Shown: piece after piece, positions 50,830 through 63,038 of the stretch
Layout: the number at the start of each line of letters is the position of its first letter
Position numbering within the stretch: position 1 is the first letter of the stretch
Source: Bugula neritina
Lineage: Eukaryota > Bryozoa > Gymnolaemata > Cheilostomatida > Bugulidae
Assembly (NCBI GenBank): GCA_964035545.1
Contig: OZ037766.1
Coordinates: 27,561,173-27,625,172 of the forward strand
Reading direction: 5' to 3'
DNA length: 64,000 bases
Program-made: the position numbers and the translations under genes
The notes under the pieces: model-generated
The model's input: the letters and a program-made list of their open reading frames with translations, nothing else
What the model was told of the DNA's origin: nothing
The model's database searches: none

Positions 50830-53758
50830 GTTTACATTTCCTTTAGTATTTGATTGGTTCCATTGAGCGTTGTTTCTATAGAAACACTCGGAAGAAATCT
50901 TTCCAAGAAAGTACAACTCCGAATTTATCTTATTTATCAGAATATTGCCATCTGTAACCAAAGATTAGTATAGCAAATTGTCACAATTGGATTGTAAAAT
51001 ATTTGCACAAGAGAAAGTATGTATCTCACTTAATGTGCAGATTTATTAGATTAAAATTAAAGCTAATAGGTCAAATTGTTGTAGTTTTTGCATGCACATA
51101 TAAGTAGTTCATATGAACTCACTATTGTGTTAATCTCATTTATGAAATATTACATATATAATCTAAATTTGACTTTTTTTATTAGAAATTGCATTATCAA
51201 GTCTTATAAGCAGTTACCATTATAAATAACAAAGCATTATTATGATAGTTAGACTACATTTTAGAGTTACCTGCTGATAAATTTATATATGACATACAAC
51301 CTAGGTGCATAGCCGATAGATATTATATGCAATGTTGCGATTCATTATTTTTGCAGCATTCACTATCTGCCAGAGAAGCATATTTAGTACCAGGAGCATT
51401 AATAAAACTACAAAGTATGTCGTAAATCCAAACTATAACTGACTCATTAAACTTTGGTTTGCGATATATTTTTACATTAATAGGTATGAACTTAATAACA
51501 CAGATTATGCATGTGAGGCTTTTTCCAATGCAGATGCATGCAAAACAAATTTCAATGTGTTTATGCACACAATTATTATATTGAGCTTTATCGAATTCAT
51601 GTTTGATTTTATGTTTAGACAAAATTCATCAAAGGGAACGAAGTATTTTTGGGAAGTATGTTCATAGCACATATATTACACATTCAATCAAATATCATTT
51701 TCAATGTTGTATCTAAATAATGGGACAAAAGAACTGTTATTTCACTTTATACTAAGAAAACGTGTGTGAATAAACTTTGAGCACTCTTTATTTATAATGT
51801 ATGTGTATATTTATTACATTACATGTTTTTATTCAATTATAAATAACAATAACACAAAGAGACACCTATAATGTAATGGTCACGAAGGCCTTTTGATGCT
51901 TTTACTATGTACCATGTTATTGCTAAGTCTTACACAATCCAGTTGGCAGCAACAGCGGCTCTTGGCTAAAATATTAGCTGCCGTCAACTAATAAACACAA
52001 CATTTTAACTAGACACTGCCTCTATAAACTATACCATGCTGCCTCTGTAAACTATACCATGCTACCTCTGGAAGATTCTTGGACGTTGATGATAGTTAAC
52101 CGCAGAGGTAAGACATGCATACAGTCGTCTTATTCCGAGTGGCATGAGATATATCTCAGTTTACTGTGTATATTAACAGTAATAGACTAAATTTGTCTTA
52201 CAATTTTCAGCTATAAATTGCTATAGCAATATAACTGTTATATGTTTGATTTTTAGCATACAAAATAATAGAAGTTATAGTTTGTACATGCATTGAATTG
52301 CAGTACGTGCTGAGAAGGTTTCAAATCAGACAAAACCTGCTGTTCATTGCAATAACTATTATATTAATGTAACCAAAATGATAATATAATTATTATATCG
52401 CTATAACCCAAAATAATAATATAACGATTAATATGACTTTAGGGTTTGTTTACTGTTGAAAACAAGCTATTTTCTATATTTTACACATTAACTTTAACTA
52501 CTATAAGATGAGTAAAACTTGCATATAAAACTTGTACCGCTAGCTGTAGATAACAAACAAACTAAAATGGGTGTAAAGATTAGTTTGAAAACAAAGGACG
52601 AAATCAATTACTTCAATGATGACAATATAATTTCATGAAAGAGCCAATAATTACAATTTGTCATAATTCACAGCTATACCATACCATGATAAATATATTA
52701 TAACTGCAAAGGCATTGTTATATCTAAATATTCATCTATAAATTATGTTTCAGTTTCATGCACAGTTACACAATTCATATATATGCTGCAGGTCTAACTG
52801 TCGTATTATTCCTTTCACTTGATTAAAAGGCTGTAACAAGTAAATACATATATAAATAGAAACAAGACTGTTAGATACAATATATAATAATATATGTAAT
52901 ATATAAATTTATTATTTAACTGTTATTTGTACAAATTTTAATATATGCTTGTTAAAGATATTGCAGCTATATACTTAGCAGAAAAGATATGAAGTGTAGG
53001 TATTTCTCAACAGAACAGTATCCAATAGTAACCAACCAAACAAAATGACATGAAGTTGTCAACAGCAGTGTGTAACCAGCATCTGTTCTATTGTTTTACC
53101 ACTTAATATAGTTCAGCTGTAATTTGAGAACCCCACCTGAATGACTTAATAAAATATTCAACTATGAAACTAGGTATTGAAGTGTGTCTATAAAAATATA
53201 ATATACACATCTCAATAGTTTCATAGCTGATTGATTTTCCACATTCCATATATAGTATGTATGAAATGTGCAAAATCGTTCAAAAAATGCAGCCGATCTA
53301 CAAAAGTTATCCTAAAATAATATGCTTTTTGCACCAAAAGCTATACAAGACTAAGAGTTTTCTCCTTCTCAAAAACTTTTTTATTAGTATAGACGCCCAT
53401 AAAATTGTGGCTATAAAAAGGCAAACACAGCTTTCTAATCATAATGTACATAGTTCAAAATACAAAATCATTATGTGGGGATGCTTTTGCTCATGAGCTT
53501 TTATAAAATCTATAACAATGGAAGTCTATAGGGTACTTTATCTTGCATTGCAAACACTCCATTAGTTTACAGTTTAAATATTTAATATACTTGTAGCATA
53601 ACATTTGGAAACTGTTGAAATCTATACACTCAACTTGTTGATAAAATAATATTAACAATATTTACTGGTCTGCTGATAACATTAAATGTCAATTATTCTG
53701 AACAATTCTGTTAGCAATTGTTAGTTGAACTGGTAGCTCATGTTCTGAGTTCACAAAG

Positions 53759-55376
53759 ATGGCTTACTTAGACATTAATAAGAGCACCATTCATCAACTT
53801 AGCCGGCTGTCGCTGCCGAACTTGCGAGAACCACGGCTTTCCTTTGCCACAGCTGCTCTCCAAGAAAAGGATAGCTATATAGAGCCTCAGCACCCGCACT
53901 GTGAGCATATAACTTCAGGACCACAGTCTTATGTGTTGACAACATTGCGTACTGGTTATATCGTGCTATATATACTATTAGCTTTATAGTAATTTGAAAG
54001 TATGAGTAAGATAATTGTATTTATTATTAAGTTATATTAGAAATAGTTAGATTGAAATATACAACTCAGAGTATCCAATACAGGATTATGTAATAATGAT
54101 GTTTGAACATTTAAGTGTGATGTGTGTATATATGCTAATCCATACATTATATTATAGACATTGAATTTTAAGCAACTCCTTCAATAATGTAGTTTTAACA
54201 CATCACATTAAAGTGTCATGGTTAAACAACTCTAAACTAAACAAACACAAGTTAATTTATGCTGCAAATGAGTTTTTATATCTAGCACAAAGATGAAGTG
54301 TAATGAGTGCGATTGAGATCTCATCATTATAATTTTAAAAAATTCCTCAACTCATTCCTGATAATAGCAAGTTGGCAATTACAATTGTTGCATTAAAAGT
54401 TACACTGAGCCTCATTGTTGAATGCAAAACAAAGTATAGAGCTAAGCATATAACGAGAGTTTTTGCTCATACGATTTTTATTGTTTTTCACTGTGGGGTA
54501 GCTGTTGACAAGTGTTACTATTAACACCTACTGTTTTGTGTCTAACACAATACGCTATACAATTCACAACACTAGTCCACTTAGTTGCTAAGTCAGCTGC
54601 ATGAGGGGAACTAAAGGTTACAGAAGTTGAATTATATTGATCAGTTCTGTAATTCTAAAGAATGTTAAAGATCTACGTTAAGCTATTCTAAAGTAGTATA
54701 AAGGTTGAGAGAAGGTATTGCATGCAGTCTAATAACTCTGTCGTGCGAGTCAGTTGAAATTAGCTCAGGAATATAAAATATATTAAATAACCAATCAAAT
54801 AAACTGAGACTGCAGTCATGGATCTTAGCTTCCTTCATCATCATCTCTCTCAATCAAATTGTAAGCTTTCTTCATTTAAAATTTACATTGTGTTTCATAT
54901 ACTGTCTATGGTGTTAAATTGTTTTATAATATGGTGTTATCCTTAGTTTATTTATAAAATATGTGCCTACACATGTTAATGTTATTTAATTTACTTTATA
55001 GATGAGACTCATGGAAATTTCAAGTGTAATTAGAAATTGGCTGTTTGATAAACATTTACACATTATTTAGATGTAAGGTTACTGATAGCACTAATGAAAA
55101 GTTTGAATATACTTCAAATCATATTAGAAAAGTGAATATAACTGTGCAAAGATTTTATATGAACTAAAGGAAATTTCAAAACATGTTTTATCAAGTGATA
55201 ATGTACATGTGCACTATATGGAACATACAACGATCTCTATAAATAAACTACAAATTTTGCAAAAGGAAAATTCCCAAATAACAGTAAATGTAATGTTTGC
55301 AAATTTCTTATGTTATGATGAGCATGGCTACAATTTTTCAGAATGTAAATATAAGAAATAGCTACACAGCTAGATA

Positions 55377-55442
<66 letters not shown>

Positions 55443-58400
55443 AATATATTCTAATGGTTTTAATTAGAATTTACTATATGTAGCGTTAAATAAAATATCC
55501 ATTAGTCATTGTTCTAATCCATCACCAATATATAATCTTGTAGCGGAGTTAAAACTAGTAGAATCAAGAGACAATGTAAAGCCCCAGTATGTAGGAGCAA
55601 ATCTGCAAACATCCAGAACTCCAAGTGCTATAGATCACCACTGTCGAAGGAGCTACCAAAGTGCTAAACGTAAACTTCACTCATCCCGTGCCAAAGTTAG
55701 TATTTAACTAAGTAGTGTTGAATTAGTCTAAAGTTAAGAGAGTACCTATTAAAATTATAAAGCAGTTTACGGTTTAAAAAAAATAGTAGCATTCATTTTT
55801 ACTGAATTATACTATAAGTTTCACATATTTGTTCATGAGCATCCAAGATAGCATCGCAGCGTAGCCAGTACGATACTGAATACTGTTACAATGTAAGAAT
55901 CTAGTAAAAAATGCCTAGTGATAAAATAGTTGCCTTTTAACATGAGCTAACTTCTGTGAAATAAAACCAATACATGCTTAAAAATACAGGCAGGTAAAGA
56001 TTTTGTTGATTGCTATTTGACAAACTCAATTAAATAGTTAGGAACTGCATATTAGGTTATGTAATAAAATATTAGTGATAACTGCAATAGTAGTCTAATA
56101 TATAGCTAATCAGCTGAAAACAACATACGTATAATTCGAATGAAGTCTAGACCAACCACCGTATGTTAAAAAAACTCCTGCAAGTTTATAGTTGCTATCC
56201 CTGTGAGAAACCTCTGGTGAAAAGGTTTTTTGTTAAAGCCAGCTAAAGACTTATTTAAATGAGGCACAGGAGTAATTATGACTGGATGCTCTTCCTAACA
56301 TCACCAATGGCCTTTGTCCGGGCTCCGAACCCATGACCTTCGTGTTTACTAGGCAAATGCTCTAACCCCTAGACCACAGCTGCTCCCTGAAAGTTAATTC
56401 GTTTTTAACTCTGCATAATATTTACTTTGAATTAATATTTAGAATAAGCAAATGCATACAATTCTATAAGGTGCACTTAAACTTTTTTTAAATATTTGAA
56501 GCAAAAATAGTGGTTACTAAAATCATTGTCTTCTGTAACTATAGTTTAACAGTTGAATCTTAAACTACAAGCAATATGGTTGATGTTTTTAATTTTTAGA
56601 TTTAACGCTGCTGTAATAAATCTAAAACTGAAAGTACAATTTTCATAGATTAATAAAGTATAGGCTATATAAAATGGTATAATCATTCACTAACTGGAAG
56701 CCTAACAGCAACTCAAAGGTCAGAAAATCTGTAAGGCAGAATCTTTAGTTTGTGACACTCAGTTTTCTTAGAAACTACAATGTCTAAATTACTTTCAACT
56801 GTTCTCTTTCATGTATTCACATGCATGCAGCATATTATATTTAAACACCTTACCTAAAGTCAACAACCGAGTAAATTACTCTATTCATGATACTCAATGC
56901 TCTATTCATTAGGTTTAGGTAATATCTTCAAGTTTGCTGTTGTAGCCAACTGCTTTTGTTATTCAATTATACTTCAATAAGTTTTCTATTATTTTCATTA
57001 GTAATAATTTATAGACATGAAAGGAATTGAGTGTCTATAAACAAAGTGTTGAATGAGTAGACATCATTGCATGACAACCAACAAACTAAAGTTCAGATAC
57101 TTTAGTTGAAATTATAAAGTATGTCTGTAAACTTTCTTAAACTTTAGCACTGCTCATTACATTTAGGCGGACTAAAACATTATTGCATTTGTATATTAGT
57201 AAGAAAATTGTCAACCAATGGAAATAAGTAAACCACACACTATAATGTTTATTTGATACATATAGTTGCATATTATAATATATAGTATTGCAATAATATT
57301 AGACTGTAGAGCAGTAATACGATAGATATCATAAACTACACCAATTAAGCTGTAGCAGAACAAAGTCTTTAAGTATGCCATACAAGCAATTCAAGCTCAT
57401 AGTACAAAATGATACATTTTAATAGCAGCTTTTAAAATTCAAATTATTCTTTAATTTTATTGATTCATTATAAATAGCATTATAAAAATGTCCAAAGAAA
57501 CAAATCTAATTGAAAATCTACTCTAACGCCAAACAGGATCTGATAATCCATTATAGAAACTCCACTCTTACAACCAGGCAGTTTGGGGCTACAATATTAA
57601 TTAGACCTACAAGTTAGTTGACTATAGGAAACTTATAACTATGATGGGTAGCCTGTTCACATAATAAAAAGAGAGCTCGTTGAATAATTTGAATACCTGT
57701 AGGTGTAATATCTATTTGCTTGTTGACTTTAATATTCAGCATTTGCTAAATATAAACTTTTGCTTTTAGGTTATTTATTCATAAACTGTTGCTTATAGGT
57801 TATTTATCTTATATTCGCAAACTGCTGATATATTAAATCGGAGTTGTCATTACAATAAATGCAAGATCTAGTATTGAATCGCCTTATGATTAAAATGCTA
57901 CGAATGAAACATTGAAAACGTCCATCTATAACACATGAGCTCATGTACATGCATGTGTCTATTGCAATAGGTGAGGTTCTACGTAACAGGGGAAGGGGAC
58001 CACAATGCAGTGTATGCTGTCTCTCCACAGCGGTTCTCTTCTTTTGACTCATTGTTGGGGCGTCTCACTAAAGCTCCTATCTGTAACAAAGAAAATGCTA
58101 ATAAGAAGTATGTTTTCTCTCTTGGAGGAAGTCACAAAATCACTTCATTAGAAGAGCTTCAATCAGGTTCGTTGTTGAAGTTAAAGTGTTGATTTGCTAT
58201 GCTAAATATTGGGTAATGCTAGGTAATTGAGTGATTGGGTCATGCTAGGTCAGTGAATGATTGAGTCATGTCAGGTCATTGAGTAGTTAGGTCAAACTAG
58301 GTCGTTTAGTAATTAGGTCATGCTAGGTAGTTATATTATTAGGCCACGGTGAATTACCAAGTCATGATGCTGGGTTTTTATGGGTCATTAAATTATGCTA

Positions 58401-61400
58401 AGTCATTATAGGTTATGATTATAGTAGGTAACTTTTCAATTCTAGATTACTAGGTCATGCCATATTAAGAGGTCATGGTAGGTTATTTTTTAGGTAATTT
58501 AAAATGTTGTATTTAAAATTATGTTGGTAGTTTTGTATAAATATAATATATAAACATGCAGCAATATTACAAGCAATAAAAATTATAAATAAAGCAATGA
58601 CTGTATCAGCTATTCAATGCCAACAGTTGCATAGCGTTTCCTGATTTTTACCAACCATGGTTACCGCAGGTGTCTGGTTTTTATCTCTTATGCCATGACT
58701 AGAATATTTTTAGAGTGCTGAGTAGCTACATAATAGTATTCATTTAGATCTAAAATTGTCAAATATGTATGAATAATTGTGATAAAAACTAGATTTTACA
58801 AAAATGAAAATATTTCCTCTCTATAAAATATTTACAAATAGGTTTACAAATTGTCTCCACTCCATTTTGAGTAAATATTATTTTCTATAAAAGGTGAAAG
58901 CTATGTGTGCGCCACCTATGAAGTGTTTGATCAGCTGACTCAGCAGAAAGATCGACCAATGACCACGCAGAGTAGATTCCGCTCGCTTCAAACAGCAGCT
59001 TTAGGTAAACAGTTAAAACGTCATATAGATTAAGCAACTGTGTCCGAGTTAAATGGTGTATAGAATGTACTTCAACAGTCGATATTTTTTATACATTTTT
59101 ATTATGATGCCATAAGTGTATATTACTAGCCATAATATAATATTATATATGTACACCATGTAAACCATGTACTATATAATGTCATCCTATAATGTATTAT
59201 ATCCTAATGTCATATGTGCATATAATATATATTATAGTAATTAGTATCATGCATAACAAGTGTATTATATGCTATATTACCATGTCATACATGTATAAAA
59301 TATATTATATTATATTATGGTGTAAAGTAAGTGTATTATGTGCTATATTATATGTCGTACTGTATTTAGCTGCAGCTAGACCCACCCACACCTCTCAATC
59401 TACCAGAAGCAGACACAGTATAGCAGTAGATGGAGTACAGATACAGGAAGAGCAGAGTGAAGAGCAACAGTTTATAGTGGAAATTAAACCAAGGTTATTT
59501 ATCATACAGATATACTAGTATATACTAGTATATACTAGTATATACTATACTACATTATACTGATATACAAGATCATACTATATTATACCATATTGTACTA
59601 TATACTATAATATACAGCTATATACTATGATGCAGCTATAGGGCTACTATATCATACTATATACATACTATATTATACTATATGCTATATTGCACTATGT
59701 CAACTTTGGTATTGGTGATCCAACTACATGTTATGGCACACATCATACTATCCATTGTTCGTAGTCCTTAAATTTAGTAAAATGATTTCTAGTGAAGATT
59801 TGTCTTCGCAACATATAAAACATTGATTATTCTAACTGAAATTCATCACTGCAGTTTAGCCTACGAATTAGCTGCTTAGATTAATACATAACCCTTGCAA
59901 CACACATAATTTTTACTTCTCCATTTTATTGGTAATTTTAGCACTGCACAGCTTTATTTTAGTACAACATATATAATTGTAAGAAAAAAATCATAAATTG
60001 AACATACTCAACATAGTCAACATCTTTATATAGCATTATAATATAATATAATATGGCTTGATCAATTGTGTGTCAATGCTTGCTTTTGCTATATATTAGA
60101 TAACAACAATATAGTGTCATTGCAGACTTTTTAATAAACTATTATATAGATGTTATATAAATAAATTATAAGCCTTGGTTCTATCATTTAGGCTAATCAC
60201 TGTACTGAGAGGTGGCCTGAGGCCGAGGAAATCGGTGAGAATATTGCTAAACAGAAAGAACACAAGATCTTTTGAGCAGATTATTGGTGGAATTTCTGAA
60301 ATATTGTGTCCTGGAGAACCAATCAAAAGGCTATTTGGGTGAGGAATTGTAGTGACTCATTCTGCTATCATAATATGTTTATGCAGCACAGAATTTCCAT
60401 TAAATGCTTATGAGATGCTGTTGAAAGAATTGGGCAAACTGACAACAGTGTCGAACAAATATTTATTTTAACAAGTTACACCAACCACATTTTCATTGGG
60501 TCAAAAGGTTTTGAAAATATCTAGATTCAAGTTTGGTTGAAAAAATAAAAATAGTATGTTATAGTCGTTAAAATCTAGCATTACTTCAGATTGTTCTGTT
60601 CTAAGCAGTAGCAATGATAGTTGTGGTTGTCCATTTTTACAGTTGATGCATTTTAATCAGAGAGTATACAAACATATATATCATATCCTGATATCTCTTC
60701 ACTTAGTGCCAACTTATTGCTGAAACATAGAGGTCTTTAGAAAATTTTATTTGCAAGTGTTTTGGGCTCAATAAAAACATTGAAGTGCTTACATTCCTTA
60801 TGACTATTTTAGTTGGGAATTCATCATAACACATTTTCATTTCTATGAGTAATTCAGTGTTGTTGCTTAAACCTTGAATACTATGTTACCAGTTGAATTA
60901 GGCATATACACTGAGAGTAAAATATTATAGTGGCCTATAATTATTTAGTTAATGAAAGCTAATTTTGAGAGGTTTTTATTTTTTAAACTATTTATTTTGA
61001 TGTCTCATAAATAAATACATTATTATATTTAACATACAATATTATAACATTTTGCAATGCGATACAATATGATGTAATATAATGTAATATAACATGATAC
61101 AATATTATACAATATTATGCAACATAATATAATATCGTCTAATATATAATACAATGCAATATAATATAATATAATATACTTAGACTGTTTTTTAATCAGT
61201 TTGTCTGGAAGACTGGCCATGTGCATAGCTGACTTCTACCTTGAAGACACAGTATTCTTTGCTTATTGTAAGGATAAGATGCACCCAGAGGACCTGACAT
61301 TGGACAAATCGGGTATAGTATATGCAGTTCATAGTATATAGTATAGTATATGTACTATGTAGTTCATATAGTATAGTATATGTAGCTCATAGTATAGTAT

Positions 61401-63038
61401 TGTATATGTAGTTTATAGTATAGTGTAGTATAGTATATGTATTATGTAATACACAACACATATAAGTTGAAAAGATTCAAGCAAAAGGGTGGGCTCTATT
61501 TCTAGTATGAAATAGCTTTATGTACTCTAACTGAAAGCTAGTAAGCTGAATAGACCAATGAGCAACAGACATATTTCAGCATATCTACAAGTATTACTGA
61601 AGCAACACATTTGTTATAATTAGGTGGTCAGTGTGTAAAATTAGGCATAGTGCAATCTATCAGGTGCCGTGCAAGTTCAGTATTCCAGGTTATTATGAGT
61701 AAATTCAATGGTATATATTCTATATAACAATTACATGACTACGTTTGATAAATTTAAACTTTAAACTAAGGTTTTTATACCTCAGCCAGCAACATAGAGA
61801 ATTTATGATTGCATGTAGTTTTAATATTTGGATCAGAGACTTATGGGCAATGAAATAATTGACTTTGCTAAAAGTAGCACCGGGCAGGAGTGACTGAGTA
61901 CAGATTTGTATAGCCAACGTTGTCCTGACTCCAAAACTCTAATCACTGCACTCAATCACCCCCAACTCAGTGCTGCTTCTGGTGATATTTGAAGTAACTG
62001 CTCTTTTATCTGTTGACTCAGTGCGTGTTAAAGCAACACATGATAGCCCAGCACCATGCCTGCCTGCTTGATTTTAGCATTTATCGTTTAATCATCCTGT
62101 TTTAATTTGAGGAGCAGCCGTGGTTTAGGGGTTAGTGTAGGGCCACACGACGCGTTTTACAATGAGCGTGACGTGCGAGCAATCCCGTTTAACCCAAAAA
62201 TTGGATATTGCGTGCGTCTAACATGCTGAGCGAGAAGTGCGACACGCTTGTGCGACACAGTTTGATCTAATTGGCTCATTACCATGTAATATTTAGCGAG
62301 CACATTTTTTTTATTTTAATTTACGGCTTAACTTCTAGCGAGCTGAATTAAAACAGTTTTACATAGTTTGCATTTCCGCTTTTATAATATCCAAATCCGA
62401 TGACGTAGTTTAAAAACAAACGTCTGTAGGCGAGCAGTAAAGTTTAACGCTAACATCATTGGCTAATAATTTTTTGCACTCGCAACACATGCACTGTGTG
62501 TGGCAGGTCACTAGCATGTATTATAATGGGATTTCTCGCACGTCACGTACGTCACGCTCGCGTAAAACGTGTCGTGTGGCCCTACACTTAGAGTGTTTGC
62601 TTTGTGAACACGGAGTCATGGGTTCGAACTTTGACAAAGGCCATTGGTGATGTTAGAAAGAGCATCCAGCCATAATTGCTCCTTTGCCTCATCTGAACAA
62701 GTTCTTAGCCTGTTCTAACAAAAACCCTTTCTATCAGGGGCTTCTCACAGATATAGCGACTATAAAATGGCGTGAGTTTATCGTGTTTTAATTTATACAG
62801 AAAAAGGTCCTATAAGCACTAACATGTGAATACATGAATAATCTGATGGAAGCCGGTGAAACTTTACACTATAAGTTATGCTGTTTTAGAAGTAAAATAT
62901 GTTGGAGCTTATCGATTCAGACATGCTTCTGCTTATGGGCGCGTTACTCTGACATCTCATCAAAAAGGCATTAGAGATGAAGAACCTAAGTCTATGTTAG
63001 ACTCAGCTCACCGGGGAGTGTCTAGAGGAGGAAGTGAG
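53759..63038 (+). CDS. DCX: Doublecortin-family protein with two DCX domains (3' end uncertain)
   Basis: Eight exons join in phase: 53759-53900, 55544-55695, 57971-58166, 58894-59004, 59370-59493, 60192-60338, 61200-61312 and 62890-63038, giving 378 residues. The first DCX domain spans about 97-180 (VRFYVTGEGDHNAVYAVS, FSSFDSLLGRLTKA, LEELQSGESYVCAT). The second spans about 238-318 (LITVLRGGLRPRKSVRILLN, RSFEQIIGGISEIL, FYLEDTVFFAY). The two together resemble vertebrate DCX and the N-terminal half of DCLK. Such tandem domains bind and stabilise microtubules. The 98-residue N-terminal region is basic and Ser-rich. The exon 5 donor (GTTATT) is weak but the join is supported by protein similarity. 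After exon 8 the gene may end with a 9-base exon at 63892-63900 (GGA AGG TAA) or continue past the window into a DCLK-type kinase. Confidence 0.9.
54816..54860 (+). other. Possible alternative or cassette exon of the doublecortin gene
   Basis: A 45-base segment lies between an acceptor (CTGCAG) and a strong donor (GTAAGC), in intron 1. It is phase 1 on both sides, so it can be skipped or included without a frame change. It contains its own ATG at 54818 (MDLSFLHHHLSQSN), so it could also be an alternative start exon. Confidence 0.4.
55380..55440. repeat. (AT)n(AC)n microsatellite
   Basis: About 24 AT units followed by about six AC units in intron 1 of the doublecortin gene. Confidence 0.98.
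56191..56387 (-). mobile_element. tRNA-derived SINE, well-preserved copy
   Basis: On the minus strand it starts GGGAGCAGCTGTGGTC. The A box is TGGTCTAGGGG (56376-56366) and the B box GGTTCGGAGCC (56331-56321). The body contains AAGGCCATTGGTGATGTTAG and AGAGCATCCAGTCATAATTA. It lies in intron 2 of the doublecortin gene. Confidence 0.85.
58215..58500. repeat. Degenerate GGTCATGCTAGGTCATTGAG repeat
   Basis: Irregular tandem repeats of GGTCATGCTAGGTCA and TTGAGTGATTG, beginning about 50 bp after the exon 3 donor of the doublecortin gene. Confidence 0.7.
59511..59700. repeat. TACTAGTATA / TATACTA low-complexity tract
   Basis: Repeated TATACTAGTATACTAGTA and ACTATATTATAC runs start about 18 bases after the exon 5 donor of the doublecortin gene. 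Confidence 0.7.
61313..61440. repeat. ATAGTATATGTAGTTCAT tandem repeat
   Basis: About six imperfect copies of GTATATGTAGTTCATAGTATA begin immediately after the exon 7 donor of the doublecortin gene. Confidence 0.75.
61862..61985 (-). repeat. Dispersed repeat, copy 2 (possible SINE)
   Basis: The minus strand shares GCACTGAGTTG, TTGAGTGCAGTG and TACTCAGTCACTCC with the copy at 483-597. The surrounding sequence is unrelated, so it is an interspersed element rather than a segmental duplication. Confidence 0.5.
62111..62757 (+). mobile_element. tRNA-derived SINE split by a MITE
   Basis: The SINE head GGAGCAGCCGTGGTTTAGGGG contains the A box (62121-62131). The B box GGTTCGAAC (62621-62629) and tail follow the inserted element at 62135-62587. 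With the insert removed, the order and sequence match the copy at 56191-56387, including AAGGCCATTGGTGATGTTAG. Confidence 0.85.
62135..62587. mobile_element. PIF/Harbinger-like MITE nested in a SINE, TTA target duplication
   Basis: A 453-bp non-coding element flanked by TTA on both sides (62132-62134 and 62588-62590). The inverted ends begin GTGTAGGGCCACACGAC and continue with CGTTTTAC and GCGTGACGT for about 55-65 bases. It shares the GGGCCACAC core with the MITE at 26308-26651, but the internal sequences differ. An ORF within it is not a gene. Confidence 0.9.

Larger units (their letters stand above)
48435..53758. other. Intergenic spacer between the divergent CEP135 and doublecortin genes
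   Basis: About 5.3 kb with no supported coding exon. It presumably holds both promoters. It includes the second satellite island (49690-50640) and a YY1-like motif at 50819-50829. The rest is plain A+T-rich sequence. The short ORFs here show no family similarity. Confidence 0.6.

Noticed and set aside
51323-51622. 99-codon minus-strand frame
   Set aside because: No recognisable family, no good start context or splice sites, and A+T-driven composition; kept as non-coding.
57804-58052. Minus-strand 82-codon frame
   Set aside because: It is antisense to exon 3 of the doublecortin gene, whose plus-strand translation is a clear DCX domain.
62111-62635. A and B boxes considered as a functional tRNA gene
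   Set aside because: The boxes are split by a MITE and the same head recurs elsewhere with a shared non-tRNA tail; this is a SINE.
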